The notes below the pieces were generated by a model. That model searched no databases and was not told where the DNA came from. It was given only the letters and a program-made list of their open reading frames with translations. DNA of 64,000 nt from Deltaproteobacteria bacterium CG11_big_fil_rev_8_21_14_0_20_47_16 (GTDB lineage: Bacteria; UBA10199; GCA-002796325; 1-14-0-20-47-16): the NCBI GenBank assembly GCA_002796325.1, contig PCXA01000007.1, forward strand, positions 80,586-144,585, given 5' to 3'. The position numbers and the translations under genes were made by a program. This document shows, in pieces, positions 1 to 7,945 of this stretch (position 1 is the stretch's first letter; each line of letters opens with the position of its first letter).

Positions 1-1
1 G

Positions 2-253
2 GCGCTGCCAACGCTTGCAACCGATGATGCCTATTACGAGATGGGTTTTGATTGGCACTCAACCTATATCCACTTCTTTATTGTGTTGGATGGTAAAGAG
101 GTAACGCTTTGGAACTATACTGACGCAACCTATATTCCACAGAACAAAGCCTACATGATGTTTAATCTCTGGTACCCTGCTTGGAGTGGTAAGAATTATC
201 CTGCTTCTGCAGAGTCGCTCAAGGTGGACTGGTTCAAGTATTGGGCTTCGTAA
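2..253 (+). CDS. Glycoside hydrolase family 16 protein, C-terminal fragment
   Basis: The reading frame is open from the first bases of the window, so only the last 83 residues are present. The pattern (DWHSTYIHFFIVLDGKEV, then MMFNLW, then W.G.NYP, then VDWFKYW) is the C-terminal beta-sandwich end of GH16 beta-glucanase/laminarinase-type enzymes: substrate-facing strand, NLW strand, final VDW strand. The catalytic ExDxxE segment would lie upstream, outside the window. The family hydrolyses beta-1,3/1,4-glucans or galactans, usually outside the cytoplasm; the exact substrate cannot be told from this end. The gene converges on and overlaps by 20 bp the end of the minus-strand FAD oxidase. Confidence 0.75.
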   Translation, partial: ALPTLATDDAYYEMGFDWHSTYIHFFIVLDGKEVTLWNYTDATYIPQNKAYMMFNLWYPAWSGKNYPASAESLKVDWFKYWAS

Positions 254-1652
254 AAATGTTGCCACGTCCTAAAATCCATAGAGGGTCCCACTTCTGTTTC
301 AAGGCAATCATCTTTTGAATAACTTCAGGCGAATGCTGAATTTTGAGCAGGTCATGTTTAATTTTTCCAATCCCATGTTCACCTGCAACACCACCACCCA
401 ATGATACGGCCATTCGGCAGCAATCCAAGACTAAGCTATAGGCACGTGATTTTTCAGCTGCATTGCGCGCAAAATAATTGAAGTGTGGGTGACCATTTCC
501 CAAGTGTCCAAATGCAATGTAGGGGATGTTGAGTTTGTCAGATTCGGTATAAGCAAAATTCATCATTTCGATCATGCGAGGTAGTGGTACCCACCAGTCA
601 GTGCCTATTTTTCCACCGCCTTGGGTTTGTAGCGTTCGGTGTATTTCGGAGACATGACTGGGAATGTGGTGACGCCAAGCAGCTATGCGGCTTTGATCTT
701 TATCGGATTGGGCGACAGTAATAAAATTGGTCAATTGAGGTGCTTTGCAGCGAGTAAGTGTAGTGCCAAGCGCTGAAAACCAACTATCCAAGCAATCCTC
801 TTCGGACCCTTTTGTGAATTCTTGCTGGCAAATTACAAATGCGCGAGCATTTTCTGGTAGCTTTGGGAATCCATTGCTTTGTGACATAATTTTTGCAGTT
901 GCTTTGTCAATAAACTCCATTGTTCTCGGTGTAAGATCTGAAAAATCTTTATAGTTACTAATAAAATGAAGCGCATCATTGTTTGTTGGAAATGGAATCA
1001 TAAATGTCATGACTGCATCTGGACGTTCAATGAGCGCAAGTTTGGCTTCGACAATCACACCCAATGTTCCTTCGGATCCGATAAATAAGTCGATTTCTTC
1101 ACCATTTATAAAATATCCCGCACTGTTTTTAAGCTCGTTGGGCGGAGGACCCTTGCGTACAATAACGTGCTGCGTACCATCTGCGGTTAAAACAGTAATT
1201 TCACGAACATAACGCCGTGTGGTGCCATATTTGAAAGTGCTGTCGCCGGTGGCATTTGTGGCAAGTGTGGCGCCAACGGTGCATTCGTTTCGGCTGGTGG
1301 GAGATGGTGGATAATACAGTCCCTTTGATTCAACCTGCTGTTGCATGTCTCCCAAAATAGTGCCGGGTCGTACGGTTACCGTGCGCGATTCAGTATCGAT
1401 ATTAATAACGCCGCTGAGTCCTTCCAGCGTCATTAAAATACCATCGTCTGTGACCGAGCTTCCCGTCATAGATGTGCGTGATCCGCACACGGTAAGGGGG
1501 ATCATATGATGATGACAATGTTGGATAACGTCTTGAACGTCTTGAACTGTTTTGGGGCGTGCCACATAATCTGGTGTGGCAGTAATGACTGCGTCGTGTG
1601 TGTATGGTGCAATTGCTGAATCACTACGTTTTATGAAGCTGGAAAGGTTCAT
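234..1652 (-). CDS. GlcD-like FAD-linked oxidase (glycolate / D-lactate dehydrogenase type)
   Basis: A 472-aa flavoprotein of the FAD-linked oxidase (PCMH-type) family. The N-terminal half carries the FAD-binding segment (PLTVCGSRTSMTG, then TVRPGTILGDMQ, then a PPSPTS...GATLATNATG stretch). The C-terminal half carries the substrate-domain signature GEHGIGKIK near residue 425. Family members oxidise D-lactate, glycolate or other 2-hydroxyacids and feed electrons to the respiratory chain. No iron-sulphur partner (GlcF) is adjacent, so the choice between glycolate oxidase and D-lactate dehydrogenase is open. Its ATG overlaps the stop of hemG in an ATGA, so it is the last gene of the haem operon and translationally coupled. 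Confidence 0.85.
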   Translation of the reverse strand: MNLSSFIKRSDSAIAPYTHDAVITATPDYVARPKTVQDVQDVIQHCHHHMIPLTVCGSRTSMTGSSVTDDGILMTLEGLSGVINIDTESRTVTVRPGTILGDMQQQVESKGLYYPPSPTSRNECTVGATLATNATGDSTFKYGTTRRYVREITVLTADGTQHVIVRKGPPPNELKNSAGYFINGEEIDLFIGSEGTLGVIVEAKLALIERPDAVMTFMIPFPTNNDALHFISNYKDFSDLTPRTMEFIDKATAKIMSQSNGFPKLPENARAFVICQQEFTKGSEEDCLDSWFSALGTTLTRCKAPQLTNFITVAQSDKDQSRIAAWRHHIPSHVSEIHRTLQTQGGGKIGTDWWVPLPRMIEMMNFAYTESDKLNIPYIAFGHLGNGHPHFNYFARNAAEKSRAYSLVLDCCRMAVSLGGGVAGEHGIGKIKHDLLKIQHSPEVIQKMIALKQKWDPLWILGRGNIFTKPNT

Positions 1653-3040
1653 GCTAAACCATGTGCCATCAAGTATTCCGCAGTTTCGGTAGCTGCTTGT
1701 GTGGCATTTAGAACCGTCTCTGATACTGAATAGCCTGTTAGGTAATTACCAGTTAGGAAAAGGCCAGGGCGCATTTTGAGGAGTGTGTCCAAATGATCTA
1801 TGCGATTTAGATGGCCAATTGTGTATTGAGGAATGCCACGTATAATACGTCGAATATTGATAAATGATGGGCGTGTTGAAATGGAAAGAGTCTGTTCTAA
1901 GTCAGACTGAATTTGCTTAACAAGGTCATTGTCGGACATTTCCATGATATCAGGGTCCGATGCGCCGCCATACATCGCGGTCAGTAAAGTATACCCGTCA
2001 GGTGCACGATTACTAAAGATTTGAGATGACCAAATGGTTCCTAGTAGTCGTATGCGTTCACTCCGTGGCACTAAGAAGCCAAAGCCATTTGGAAGGTTGT
2101 TGATTTCCTTTTTGGAATATCCCAAATGAACAACGGTAATGGGTGCATAAGGGATTGCAGAGAGTGGTGTGACGCAATCAGGCGATATTGATGATAATAG
2201 TGTTGCTGTAACGTAGGCCGGCGTTGCGATGAGCAACGTAGGGGTTGTTTGGATGAAGTGGCCATCCTTATGTGTCAGTCTCAGTTCCCACTGACGATCT
2301 TGACGTTGAGTAATTTTTTCAATCTGAACGTTGTGCCAAATATCGGGATCCAATTGCTTATTCAGTGCATGGCATAGTGTGCCCATGCCGTTTTTAAACC
2401 CTAGAAGTCCATGTGGGGATGTCTTGGAATTCTTCTTTCGCGCACGCATGGCACCAAAAATGCTCTTGTAATGCCGCTCCATGTTGACCAATTTTGGAAA
2501 TGCAGCGGCAGCACTTAACTCATGTGGGTTTCCTGCAATAATTCCAGTCACCATAGGATCTACAATGGAGTCCAGGATTTCGCTGCCCAAGCGTCGTGTT
2601 ACAAAATCTGCAACAGATTCATCCTGTTCGGATGGTGGACCTTTTGCAAAAGGCTCCCATAGCAGGCGGAGTTTACCCGCCAAGCTCACCAGTCCTGATT
2701 TTAAAAAGGCAAATGGACTCATGTGCAGTTCTTGCAGCTTTCCCTTTTTAAAAATATAGCGGCGATTATGTTCGGAAGGACTCTGAATTAGTTCAGAGTC
2801 GATACCCAGTTTTGTAATGAGGTTGCGCAGTGGTTTTGCGGTGGGCAAAAATGTATTGGGTCCTAGTTCACAAAGGAAGTCTTGGTAGTTTGCTGTTTGG
2901 ATGAGTCCACCACTATGATCCGATCTTTCCAAAACCAATACGCGGTATCCTGCCTTTTTAAGCGTGTAAGCGGCCGTAAGGCCGGCAATGCCGGCCCCAA
3001 TAATAACAACATCTTTGTTTCCTGCAGGTGAAATGCTCAT
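1649..3040 (-). CDS. hemG: Protoporphyrinogen oxidase, FAD-dependent HemY/HemG type
   Basis: A 463-aa flavoprotein. The Rossmann dinucleotide-binding motif VIIGAGIAGL is at residues 12-21, followed by the ERSDHSGGLIQT segment; the C-terminal LFLTGNYLTGYSV is the second FAD-contact region of this family. It oxidises protoporphyrinogen IX to protoporphyrin IX, the penultimate step of haem synthesis, on the inner face of the cytoplasmic membrane. Length fits the family (about 450-480 aa). It lies between hemN and the FAD oxidase with ATGA overlaps on both sides. The oxygen-dependent enzyme is paired with an oxygen-independent coproporphyrinogen oxidase (hemN). Confidence 0.92.
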   Translation of the reverse strand: MSISPAGNKDVVIIGAGIAGLTAAYTLKKAGYRVLVLERSDHSGGLIQTANYQDFLCELGPNTFLPTAKPLRNLITKLGIDSELIQSPSEHNRRYIFKKGKLQELHMSPFAFLKSGLVSLAGKLRLLWEPFAKGPPSEQDESVADFVTRRLGSEILDSIVDPMVTGIIAGNPHELSAAAAFPKLVNMERHYKSIFGAMRARKKNSKTSPHGLLGFKNGMGTLCHALNKQLDPDIWHNVQIEKITQRQDRQWELRLTHKDGHFIQTTPTLLIATPAYVTATLLSSISPDCVTPLSAIPYAPITVVHLGYSKKEINNLPNGFGFLVPRSERIRLLGTIWSSQIFSNRAPDGYTLLTAMYGGASDPDIMEMSDNDLVKQIQSDLEQTLSISTRPSFINIRRIIRGIPQYTIGHLNRIDHLDTLLKMRPGLFLTGNYLTGYSVSETVLNATQAATETAEYLMAHGLA

Positions 3041-4401
3041 ATGGTGCGCGAAAATCGCTGAGGACTAGATGCCTTGGAACGCAGGTATTTGTCAAATACC
3101 ATTCCAATGTTGCGAATGAGTAGTCGGCCACGTTTAGTGACTGTGATGGCATCCTGGGTCACTTCAACAAGTCCATCATCAATAAAGCTCTGTAGGTCAT
3201 GCAGTTCATTTGTAAAATAGTTATCAAATTGAATCTGGTGAGCTTTTTCAATTCGGCTCTTATGAATATGGGTGTTGCAAAAGAGGTCCATAATCAAATC
3301 ACGGCGTAGTAAATCATCTGAGGAGCAAATTTTACCGCGCTCAATGGCCAAATGACCAGAATCCAAATCGCTATAGTAACGGGTTAGCACTTTTTTATTC
3401 TGAAAATAGTCACCATCTATATCGCTGATGGCTGTAATGCCGAACGAAATCATATCGGCTTTGTCCATGCGTGTGGTGTAGCCCTGAAAGTTGCGTGCCA
3501 GACTACGATTTTGTAATGCCTGCGACATTTCATCGGTGGCCTTGGCAAAATGGTCCATGCCAATGAACAGGTAGTCCGCATCTGTAAAGGATTGGATGGC
3601 ATCACAAAAAATTTGGAGTTTATCAGCAGGAGTAGGCAATGTGTTGGGATCCATAGACTGTTGCTGGCGCTTCATCCATGGGACGAACGCAAAATTGAAA
3701 AGTGCCACGCGATCTGGTTGCATAGCAATCAATTTGGAAACAGTATCTGCAAAGCTTTCAACTGTTTGATAGGGAAGCCCATAAATTAAATCTGTGTTGA
3801 TGCTTTGAAAGCCCAGGTTGCGACACCATTCAATCATTTGTCGTACTTGGGATTCAGGTTGGATGCGGTTGACCGCCTCTTGCACCTTCGGATTAAAATC
3901 CTGAACACCCATGCTAATGCGATTGACGCCCAGCTTGCGCATGGCAGTGAGTTGTTCGAGTGTCGTGACGCGCGGATCAACTTCAACACTCACCTCGGCA
4001 TCGTCTGAAAATTGAAACCGCGATTGAATTTTTTGCATGAGCGACTGGATTTCATTGGTTGTGAGATAGGTTGGTGTGCCGCCACCCCAATGCAGTTGAA
4101 TCACAGGTCGCGAGGTATCCACCTGATCTGCAATAAGATCAATTTCCTTAAAAAGGTGAGCCAGATACGGTATTGTTACAGCACGTTTTTTGGTGATGAC
4201 GGTACTACAACCACAGAATGTGCAATGCTCTTCGCAGAAGGGGAGGTGTACATAAAGCGAAAGAGGTGTCTTCTTGTGATTCCCGCGTTCAATTGCCGCC
4301 CAGAAATTTGCTTCACCCACATCAGTTGTCCACTCAGGTGCAGTGGGATAACTGGTGTAGCGTGGTCCCGGCCGATCATATTTTTGAAGAAGTTCTTTCA
4401 T
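3037..4401 (-). CDS. hemN: Oxygen-independent coproporphyrinogen III oxidase (radical SAM)
   Basis: A 454-aa radical SAM enzyme. The N-terminus has the HemN hallmark GPRYTSYPTAPEW. HLPFCEEHCTFCGC contains the C-X3-C-X2-C-X-C arrangement that binds the 4Fe-4S cluster and is typical of genuine HemN rather than HemW. It converts coproporphyrinogen III to protoporphyrinogen IX by oxidative decarboxylation without oxygen, in the cytoplasm. The HemN C-terminal domain is present (DLIMDLFCNTHI and RLLIRNIGMVFD). It starts 8 bp after hemE and its stop overlaps the hemG start, giving the order hemE-hemN-hemG that follows the pathway. Confidence 0.95.
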   Translation of the reverse strand: MKELLQKYDRPGPRYTSYPTAPEWTTDVGEANFWAAIERGNHKKTPLSLYVHLPFCEEHCTFCGCSTVITKKRAVTIPYLAHLFKEIDLIADQVDTSRPVIQLHWGGGTPTYLTTNEIQSLMQKIQSRFQFSDDAEVSVEVDPRVTTLEQLTAMRKLGVNRISMGVQDFNPKVQEAVNRIQPESQVRQMIEWCRNLGFQSINTDLIYGLPYQTVESFADTVSKLIAMQPDRVALFNFAFVPWMKRQQQSMDPNTLPTPADKLQIFCDAIQSFTDADYLFIGMDHFAKATDEMSQALQNRSLARNFQGYTTRMDKADMISFGITAISDIDGDYFQNKKVLTRYYSDLDSGHLAIERGKICSSDDLLRRDLIMDLFCNTHIHKSRIEKAHQIQFDNYFTNELHDLQSFIDDGLVEVTQDAITVTKRGRLLIRNIGMVFDKYLRSKASSPQRFSRTI

Positions 4402-4409
4402 AAGCAGTT

Positions 4410-5438
4410 TTATGAACGCTGCACTGTTTCGACAAATGCGGCAACGTGTTCGGGGGGTGTTTCTTTCAAAACACCGTGACCCAAGTTGGCGATGAATCCA
4501 GTAGTGCCACCATCTTTACACATTTTTTGTGTCGCTTCGCGAATGGCAGATATAGGTCCATCGCGCAGAAGCGTCGGGGGCAAATTGCCCTGGAACGACT
4601 TAACTTGGGGCGCCAATTGTCGCGCTTGTGAAATAGATGTGCCCTCGCCAATACTCAACACATCAGCACCGCTTTGGGCCATCAATGGCAGCAGATGTTC
4701 GGCCTTTTGACAAAACAATGTCAGTGGTGCGTCACAGTCGGTGTGCAATGCCTTCAGAATCCGCTGTGTGTATGGCAATCCAAACTCGGCATATTCTTCT
4801 GGCGTTAAATGTCCCGCCCACGAATCAAATAATTGCAAGGCCTGTGCACCAGCATCAAACTGATTTTTCAAATAGATGATTGTAGTGTCTGTTAATTTGT
4901 TGAGCAGGTCGTGGAGTAGTTGGGGGTTGACCGTCAAAATTTCTTTTACCTGTTCACGCCGTGTGGTGCTGCCACCGGCAAGAACGTAAGTGGCAAGCGT
5001 CCACGGTGCACCAGCAAATCCAATTAATGCCGCACGTCCATCTAACTCTGCACGTAGTCGCTTAAGGGTTTCACCAACGAATGGCATTGTTTTAACTGGG
5101 TCTGGAATTGACAATGTTGCTACCGCATCACGGCTGTGCATCAAGGGCCCCAAACGTGGGCCGGCGCCGTCGGTGTAAGACAATGGCAAGCCCATCGCCT
5201 CACAAGGAATCAAGATGTCGCAGAAGAAAATGACGGCATCCATGCCGTAGCGCTGCCAGGGTTGCAGGGATACTTCGGCGGCAAGCGTAGGTGTCTTGCA
5301 CATTTCCAGAAAGCTATGACCGGCACGGACGGCCTGATACTCGGGCAGATAGCGTCCTGCCTGGCGCATGAGCCAAACGGGTGCTCGGTCGGTGGTGCCC
5401 CCATGGGCAGCTGTTAAAAACCGTTCCATTGAATTCAT
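4410..5438 (-). CDS. hemE: Uroporphyrinogen decarboxylase
   Basis: A 342-aa protein with the invariant N-terminal motif PVWLMRQAGRYLPEYQ and the second signature IGFAGAPWTLATY; length is typical. It decarboxylates the four acetate side chains of uroporphyrinogen III to give coproporphyrinogen III, in the cytoplasm. The ATG at 5438 is preceded by a GAGAGAGGG Shine-Dalgarno stretch, which supports this start over the ATG three codons later. It is the first gene of the haem operon; the promoter must lie in the short divergent gap before the lipoprotein gene at 5490. Confidence 0.95.
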   Translation of the reverse strand: MNSMERFLTAAHGGTTDRAPVWLMRQAGRYLPEYQAVRAGHSFLEMCKTPTLAAEVSLQPWQRYGMDAVIFFCDILIPCEAMGLPLSYTDGAGPRLGPLMHSRDAVATLSIPDPVKTMPFVGETLKRLRAELDGRAALIGFAGAPWTLATYVLAGGSTTRREQVKEILTVNPQLLHDLLNKLTDTTIIYLKNQFDAGAQALQLFDSWAGHLTPEEYAEFGLPYTQRILKALHTDCDAPLTLFCQKAEHLLPLMAQSGADVLSIGEGTSISQARQLAPQVKSFQGNLPPTLLRDGPISAIREATQKMCKDGGTTGFIANLGHGVLKETPPEHVAAFVETVQRS

Positions 5439-5489
5439 GACCCTCTCTCATCACAGGGATTGCCTGAATGCAAGAGTGGTGGCATGATT

Positions 5490-5894
5490 ATGAACATGAA
5501 ACATCTATTATATATGCTGCTGCTGTCAGGAATTTTGGGAATCATGGCCTGTCACAGCGATGTGCGCAGTGCCAGCGACGTCAATGCCGACCTGCTCACC
5601 AACCCATCTAATAGTACGGCGGCCATACCCACAACCATTCAGGGAACGGTATCGTGTACGGGCTGTGAAGCGGGTGGTGGCATGGCTGTTGTCATTGATA
5701 GTGTGCTCAGTGGAATTGTGGCTAATCAGCATTACGATACCCTGGGCAGCTATTCCTTATTGGCCAATATCAAACCGGGGGATGTCTTGGATATTAAGGT
5801 CTCTGTGATTAAATCCTCTGGGCCGGTGATGCGCTCCGCAGTGATTACGGTTTCCGCAGATGCCGGTACCATTCAGCAGGATTTCAAGTTTTAG
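5490..5894 (+). CDS. Small lipoprotein, copy 1 of a tandem pair
   Basis: A 134-aa protein with a lipoprotein signal peptide (hydrophobic LLYMLLLSGILGIMA, then Cys). The ATG at 5490 was chosen because GAGTGGTGG sits seven bases upstream; an in-frame ATG at 5484 is also possible. The mature part has a single small beta-rich domain (IQGTVSCTGCEAGG, then GSYSL, then GDVLDIKVSV) resembling the transthyretin/carboxypeptidase-regulatory fold, with a CxxC near its start. It is about half identical to the next gene. Function unknown; the lipobox places it on a membrane facing the periplasm or outside. Confidence 0.7.
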   Translation: MNMKHLLYMLLLSGILGIMACHSDVRSASDVNADLLTNPSNSTAAIPTTIQGTVSCTGCEAGGGMAVVIDSVLSGIVANQHYDTLGSYSLLANIKPGDVLDIKVSVIKSSGPVMRSAVITVSADAGTIQQDFKF

Positions 5895-5948
5895 ACCCAT
5901 ACGACAATTGATGTGGAAACAGCCTTGCTGCTGTGGCATGACCGCCAT

Positions 5949-6347
5949 GTGAAGCGCTTATCCTATATAATAGTAGTGTGTGCAGCCGTTGCGACGACCG
6001 CCTGCCAGGGAAATGCGCGGTATGCCAGTGGTGTCAACGCCATGCTTTTCACCAATTTGACCAATAGTGTAATGCCCATGCCGCTGACCGTACAAGGTTC
6101 CGTGGGTTGCCCGAGTTGCTCGCCAAATGAAGGCATGGCGGTGGTGGTAAGTAGCCTGTTGAATGGTGTGGTTGCCGATCAATATTACAATACTGTCGGG
6201 AACTATTCTTTAGGGGCGCGTGTAAAATCAGGGGATGTCTTAAATGTTCAAATTTCTGTGATGACACCTAACGGACCTGTAATGCGCACTGCAGTTATAA
6301 CGGTCCCATCTGACTCAGTAATCATTCAACAAGATTTTGAATTTTAG
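5949..6347 (+). CDS. Small lipoprotein, copy 2 of a tandem pair
   Basis: Paralogue of the preceding gene. A GTG at 5949 gives a compact signal peptide (MKRLSYIIVVCAAVATTAC) with lipobox TTAC; starting at the ATG at 5913 would put a polar extension in front of the signal, which is less likely. The mature domain repeats the pattern of copy 1: ASGVNAMLFTNLTNS, VQGSVGCPSC, GMAVVV, GNYSL, GDVLNVQISV and a final QQDFEF. The pairing shows a local tandem duplication followed by divergence. It converges on the aminotransferase gene with a 4-bp overlap. No function can be assigned. Confidence 0.65.
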   Translation: MKRLSYIIVVCAAVATTACQGNARYASGVNAMLFTNLTNSVMPMPLTVQGSVGCPSCSPNEGMAVVVSSLLNGVVADQYYNTVGNYSLGARVKSGDVLNVQISVMTPNGPVMRTAVITVPSDSVIIQQDFEF

Positions 6348-7696
6348 GCCTTAATGGCTTGCTTGGCTAATTGCATGGCGACTTCCCAAGCGCCGCCTGG
6401 AAAACGATGGCAGTCCTGCATGACGGCGCGGAATGAATCCAAGAAATAGTTAACATCGTCAGATGTCATAATTGCCGGTGGCAATAACTTGACCACATCC
6501 ACATTGTGGCCCGTGACTTGGCTTAAAATGCGATGCTTGCTCATGAGCGGCACCACGACCATTTGTCCAAAGAGACCTTTATTGGCTTTATGAATTAAGT
6601 CCCAACCGGTGCGTAGCAACAATGATTTGGGGCGCGAAAATTCAATTGCGATCATCATACCCTTGCCGCGCACATCACTGAGCATTTCAAATTCGCCCAT
6701 CATGGCACGCATGCCACCAATAAGTTCTTCGCCGCGCATGGCTGCCTGCATGGGGATGTTTTCAGTTTCCATAACATCCAGCGTGGCAAGTCCCGCCACC
6801 ATGGCCAGTGCATTGCGACCAAAGGTGTTGGAATGCACCACACAACGATCCATCTTATGAAAGACCTTATCGTAGACAGCGCGTGGGTAGCAGCAAGCGC
6901 CCACTGGAATAAAGCCACCAGAGAGTGCTTTTGCGACTGTGATAATATCGGGGGAGATGCCGTAGTGTTCATAGGCAAACCATCGGCCTGTGCGGCCCAG
7001 GCCAGACTGCACTTCGTCGGCAATCATCAGTGTGCCATATTTGCGGCAGAGTGCTTGGGCCTTTTGAAAGTAGTCGGTTTTTGCCAGATACACACCCTTG
7101 CCTTGAATGGGTTCAAACACAAATGCCGCAACATCTTTTTTAGACAACGCTGCTTCTAGCGCATCAATGTCATTAAGAGGAATCATGTCGCAATTGGGGA
7201 GCAGTGGTTCAAAGCCATTGCGAAATTCATCGTTACCATTCAGTGACAGCGATCCATTGGTGAGCCCATGAAATGCATGATCCAAATAAATGATGCGATT
7301 GCGTTTGGTGGCACACTTGGCAAATTTGATGGCCGCTTCATTGGCTTCGGTACCAGAGTTGGTGAAGAACACCGTGTCGACATGGTCCGGCATTTTGGCG
7401 AGCAAGCGTTTGGCCAATTGCGCAGCCAAGAGTGGCGCATCCATTTGCACCATGCTGGCGTGATTGGCATCAATGGCGTCATGCAACGCCTTTTTAATTG
7501 CAGGGTGATTGCGACCAATGGTGAACACACCATAGCCAGACAGTAAATCCAGATAGCGATTACCGTCTTTATCCCACAGATACTGTCCTTCAGCGCGCAC
7601 ATATTCTTTGTCATAACCAATGGTGCGCAGCACCTTTACAAATTGGGGGTTCACATGGGTGGCGTACAGGTCGTGTTGTTGGGTAGCCTCAGTCAT
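6344..7696 (-). CDS. Class III PLP-dependent aminotransferase
   Basis: A 450-aa enzyme of the acetylornithine/ornithine/putrescine aminotransferase class. Visible signatures: FFTNSGTEANEAAIK (PLP phosphate), DHAFHG, the metal-site-like IADEVQSGLGRTG and the Schiff-base Lys in VAKALSGGFIPVG. It transfers an amino group from an omega-amino or related donor to a keto acid in the cytoplasm. The substrate is not determined by the motifs, and there are no pathway neighbours. The ATG at 7696 is preceded by GAGAGAGG; the longer frame starts at a TTG inside that ribosome site and is less likely. Confidence 0.8.
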   Translation of the reverse strand: MTEATQQHDLYATHVNPQFVKVLRTIGYDKEYVRAEGQYLWDKDGNRYLDLLSGYGVFTIGRNHPAIKKALHDAIDANHASMVQMDAPLLAAQLAKRLLAKMPDHVDTVFFTNSGTEANEAAIKFAKCATKRNRIIYLDHAFHGLTNGSLSLNGNDEFRNGFEPLLPNCDMIPLNDIDALEAALSKKDVAAFVFEPIQGKGVYLAKTDYFQKAQALCRKYGTLMIADEVQSGLGRTGRWFAYEHYGISPDIITVAKALSGGFIPVGACCYPRAVYDKVFHKMDRCVVHSNTFGRNALAMVAGLATLDVMETENIPMQAAMRGEELIGGMRAMMGEFEMLSDVRGKGMMIAIEFSRPKSLLLRTGWDLIHKANKGLFGQMVVVPLMSKHRILSQVTGHNVDVVKLLPPAIMTSDDVNYFLDSFRAVMQDCHRFPGGAWEVAMQLAKQAIKA

Positions 7697-7820
7697 ATAT
7701 ATAGTAGCCTCTCTCAAATGGTATGGGGCCGCGGATAGCGCAGTGTGAGTCTATAAGCAATTGTTTTTTAATGGTATTTTCCGTGTATTCCGAAATCCTT
7801 GGTTTTTTTACAAAAAATAC

Positions 7821-7847
7821 GCAACTTTTTCAAGTTTGGGCCGATAC
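7821..7847 (+). promoter_or_regulatory. Sigma28-like promoter, copy 1
   Basis: GCAACTTT (7821-7828), an 11-base spacer, and GCCGATAC (7840-7847). Spacing and -10 octamer match the FliA promoter layout TAAAGTTT-N11-GCCGATAA; the -35 differs in its first positions. The same element occurs four more times in the window, each upstream of a gene on the correct strand. It is about 100 bp upstream of the 843-aa gene. Confidence 0.65.
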
Positions 7848-7859
7848 CCTAAACAGAAC

Positions 7860-7906
7860 GGGGGATAGACACTGCACTTAATGAAGTGCCGCAGTGTGTA
7901 TCCCCC
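7860..7906 (+). promoter_or_regulatory. Long 5'-leader hairpin (possible attenuator or mRNA stabiliser)
   Basis: GGGGGATA (7860-7867) pairs with TATCCCCC (7899-7906). After one G/G mismatch ACACTGC pairs with GCAGTGT, and an inner ACTT/AAGT closes an AATG loop. The hairpin lies a few bases after the expected transcription start of copy 1 and before the ribosome site at 7931. It is followed by ATTTATTTT, so it could act as a leader terminator. The paralogous leader at 13280-13311 lacks it. Confidence 0.6.
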
Positions 7907-7945
7907 ATTTATTTTCCCCAGACGATTACAAAAGGAGATTGTGTT

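Noticed and set aside
4012..4479. 155-aa open frame on the plus strand opposite hemN
   Set aside because: It lies fully antisense to conserved hemN/hemE sequence, has no ribosome site and no protein-like pattern.
7860..7906. Terminator of the upstream aminotransferase gene
   Set aside because: That gene is on the opposite strand and ends at 6344; the hairpin is in the leader of the downstream plus-strand gene.
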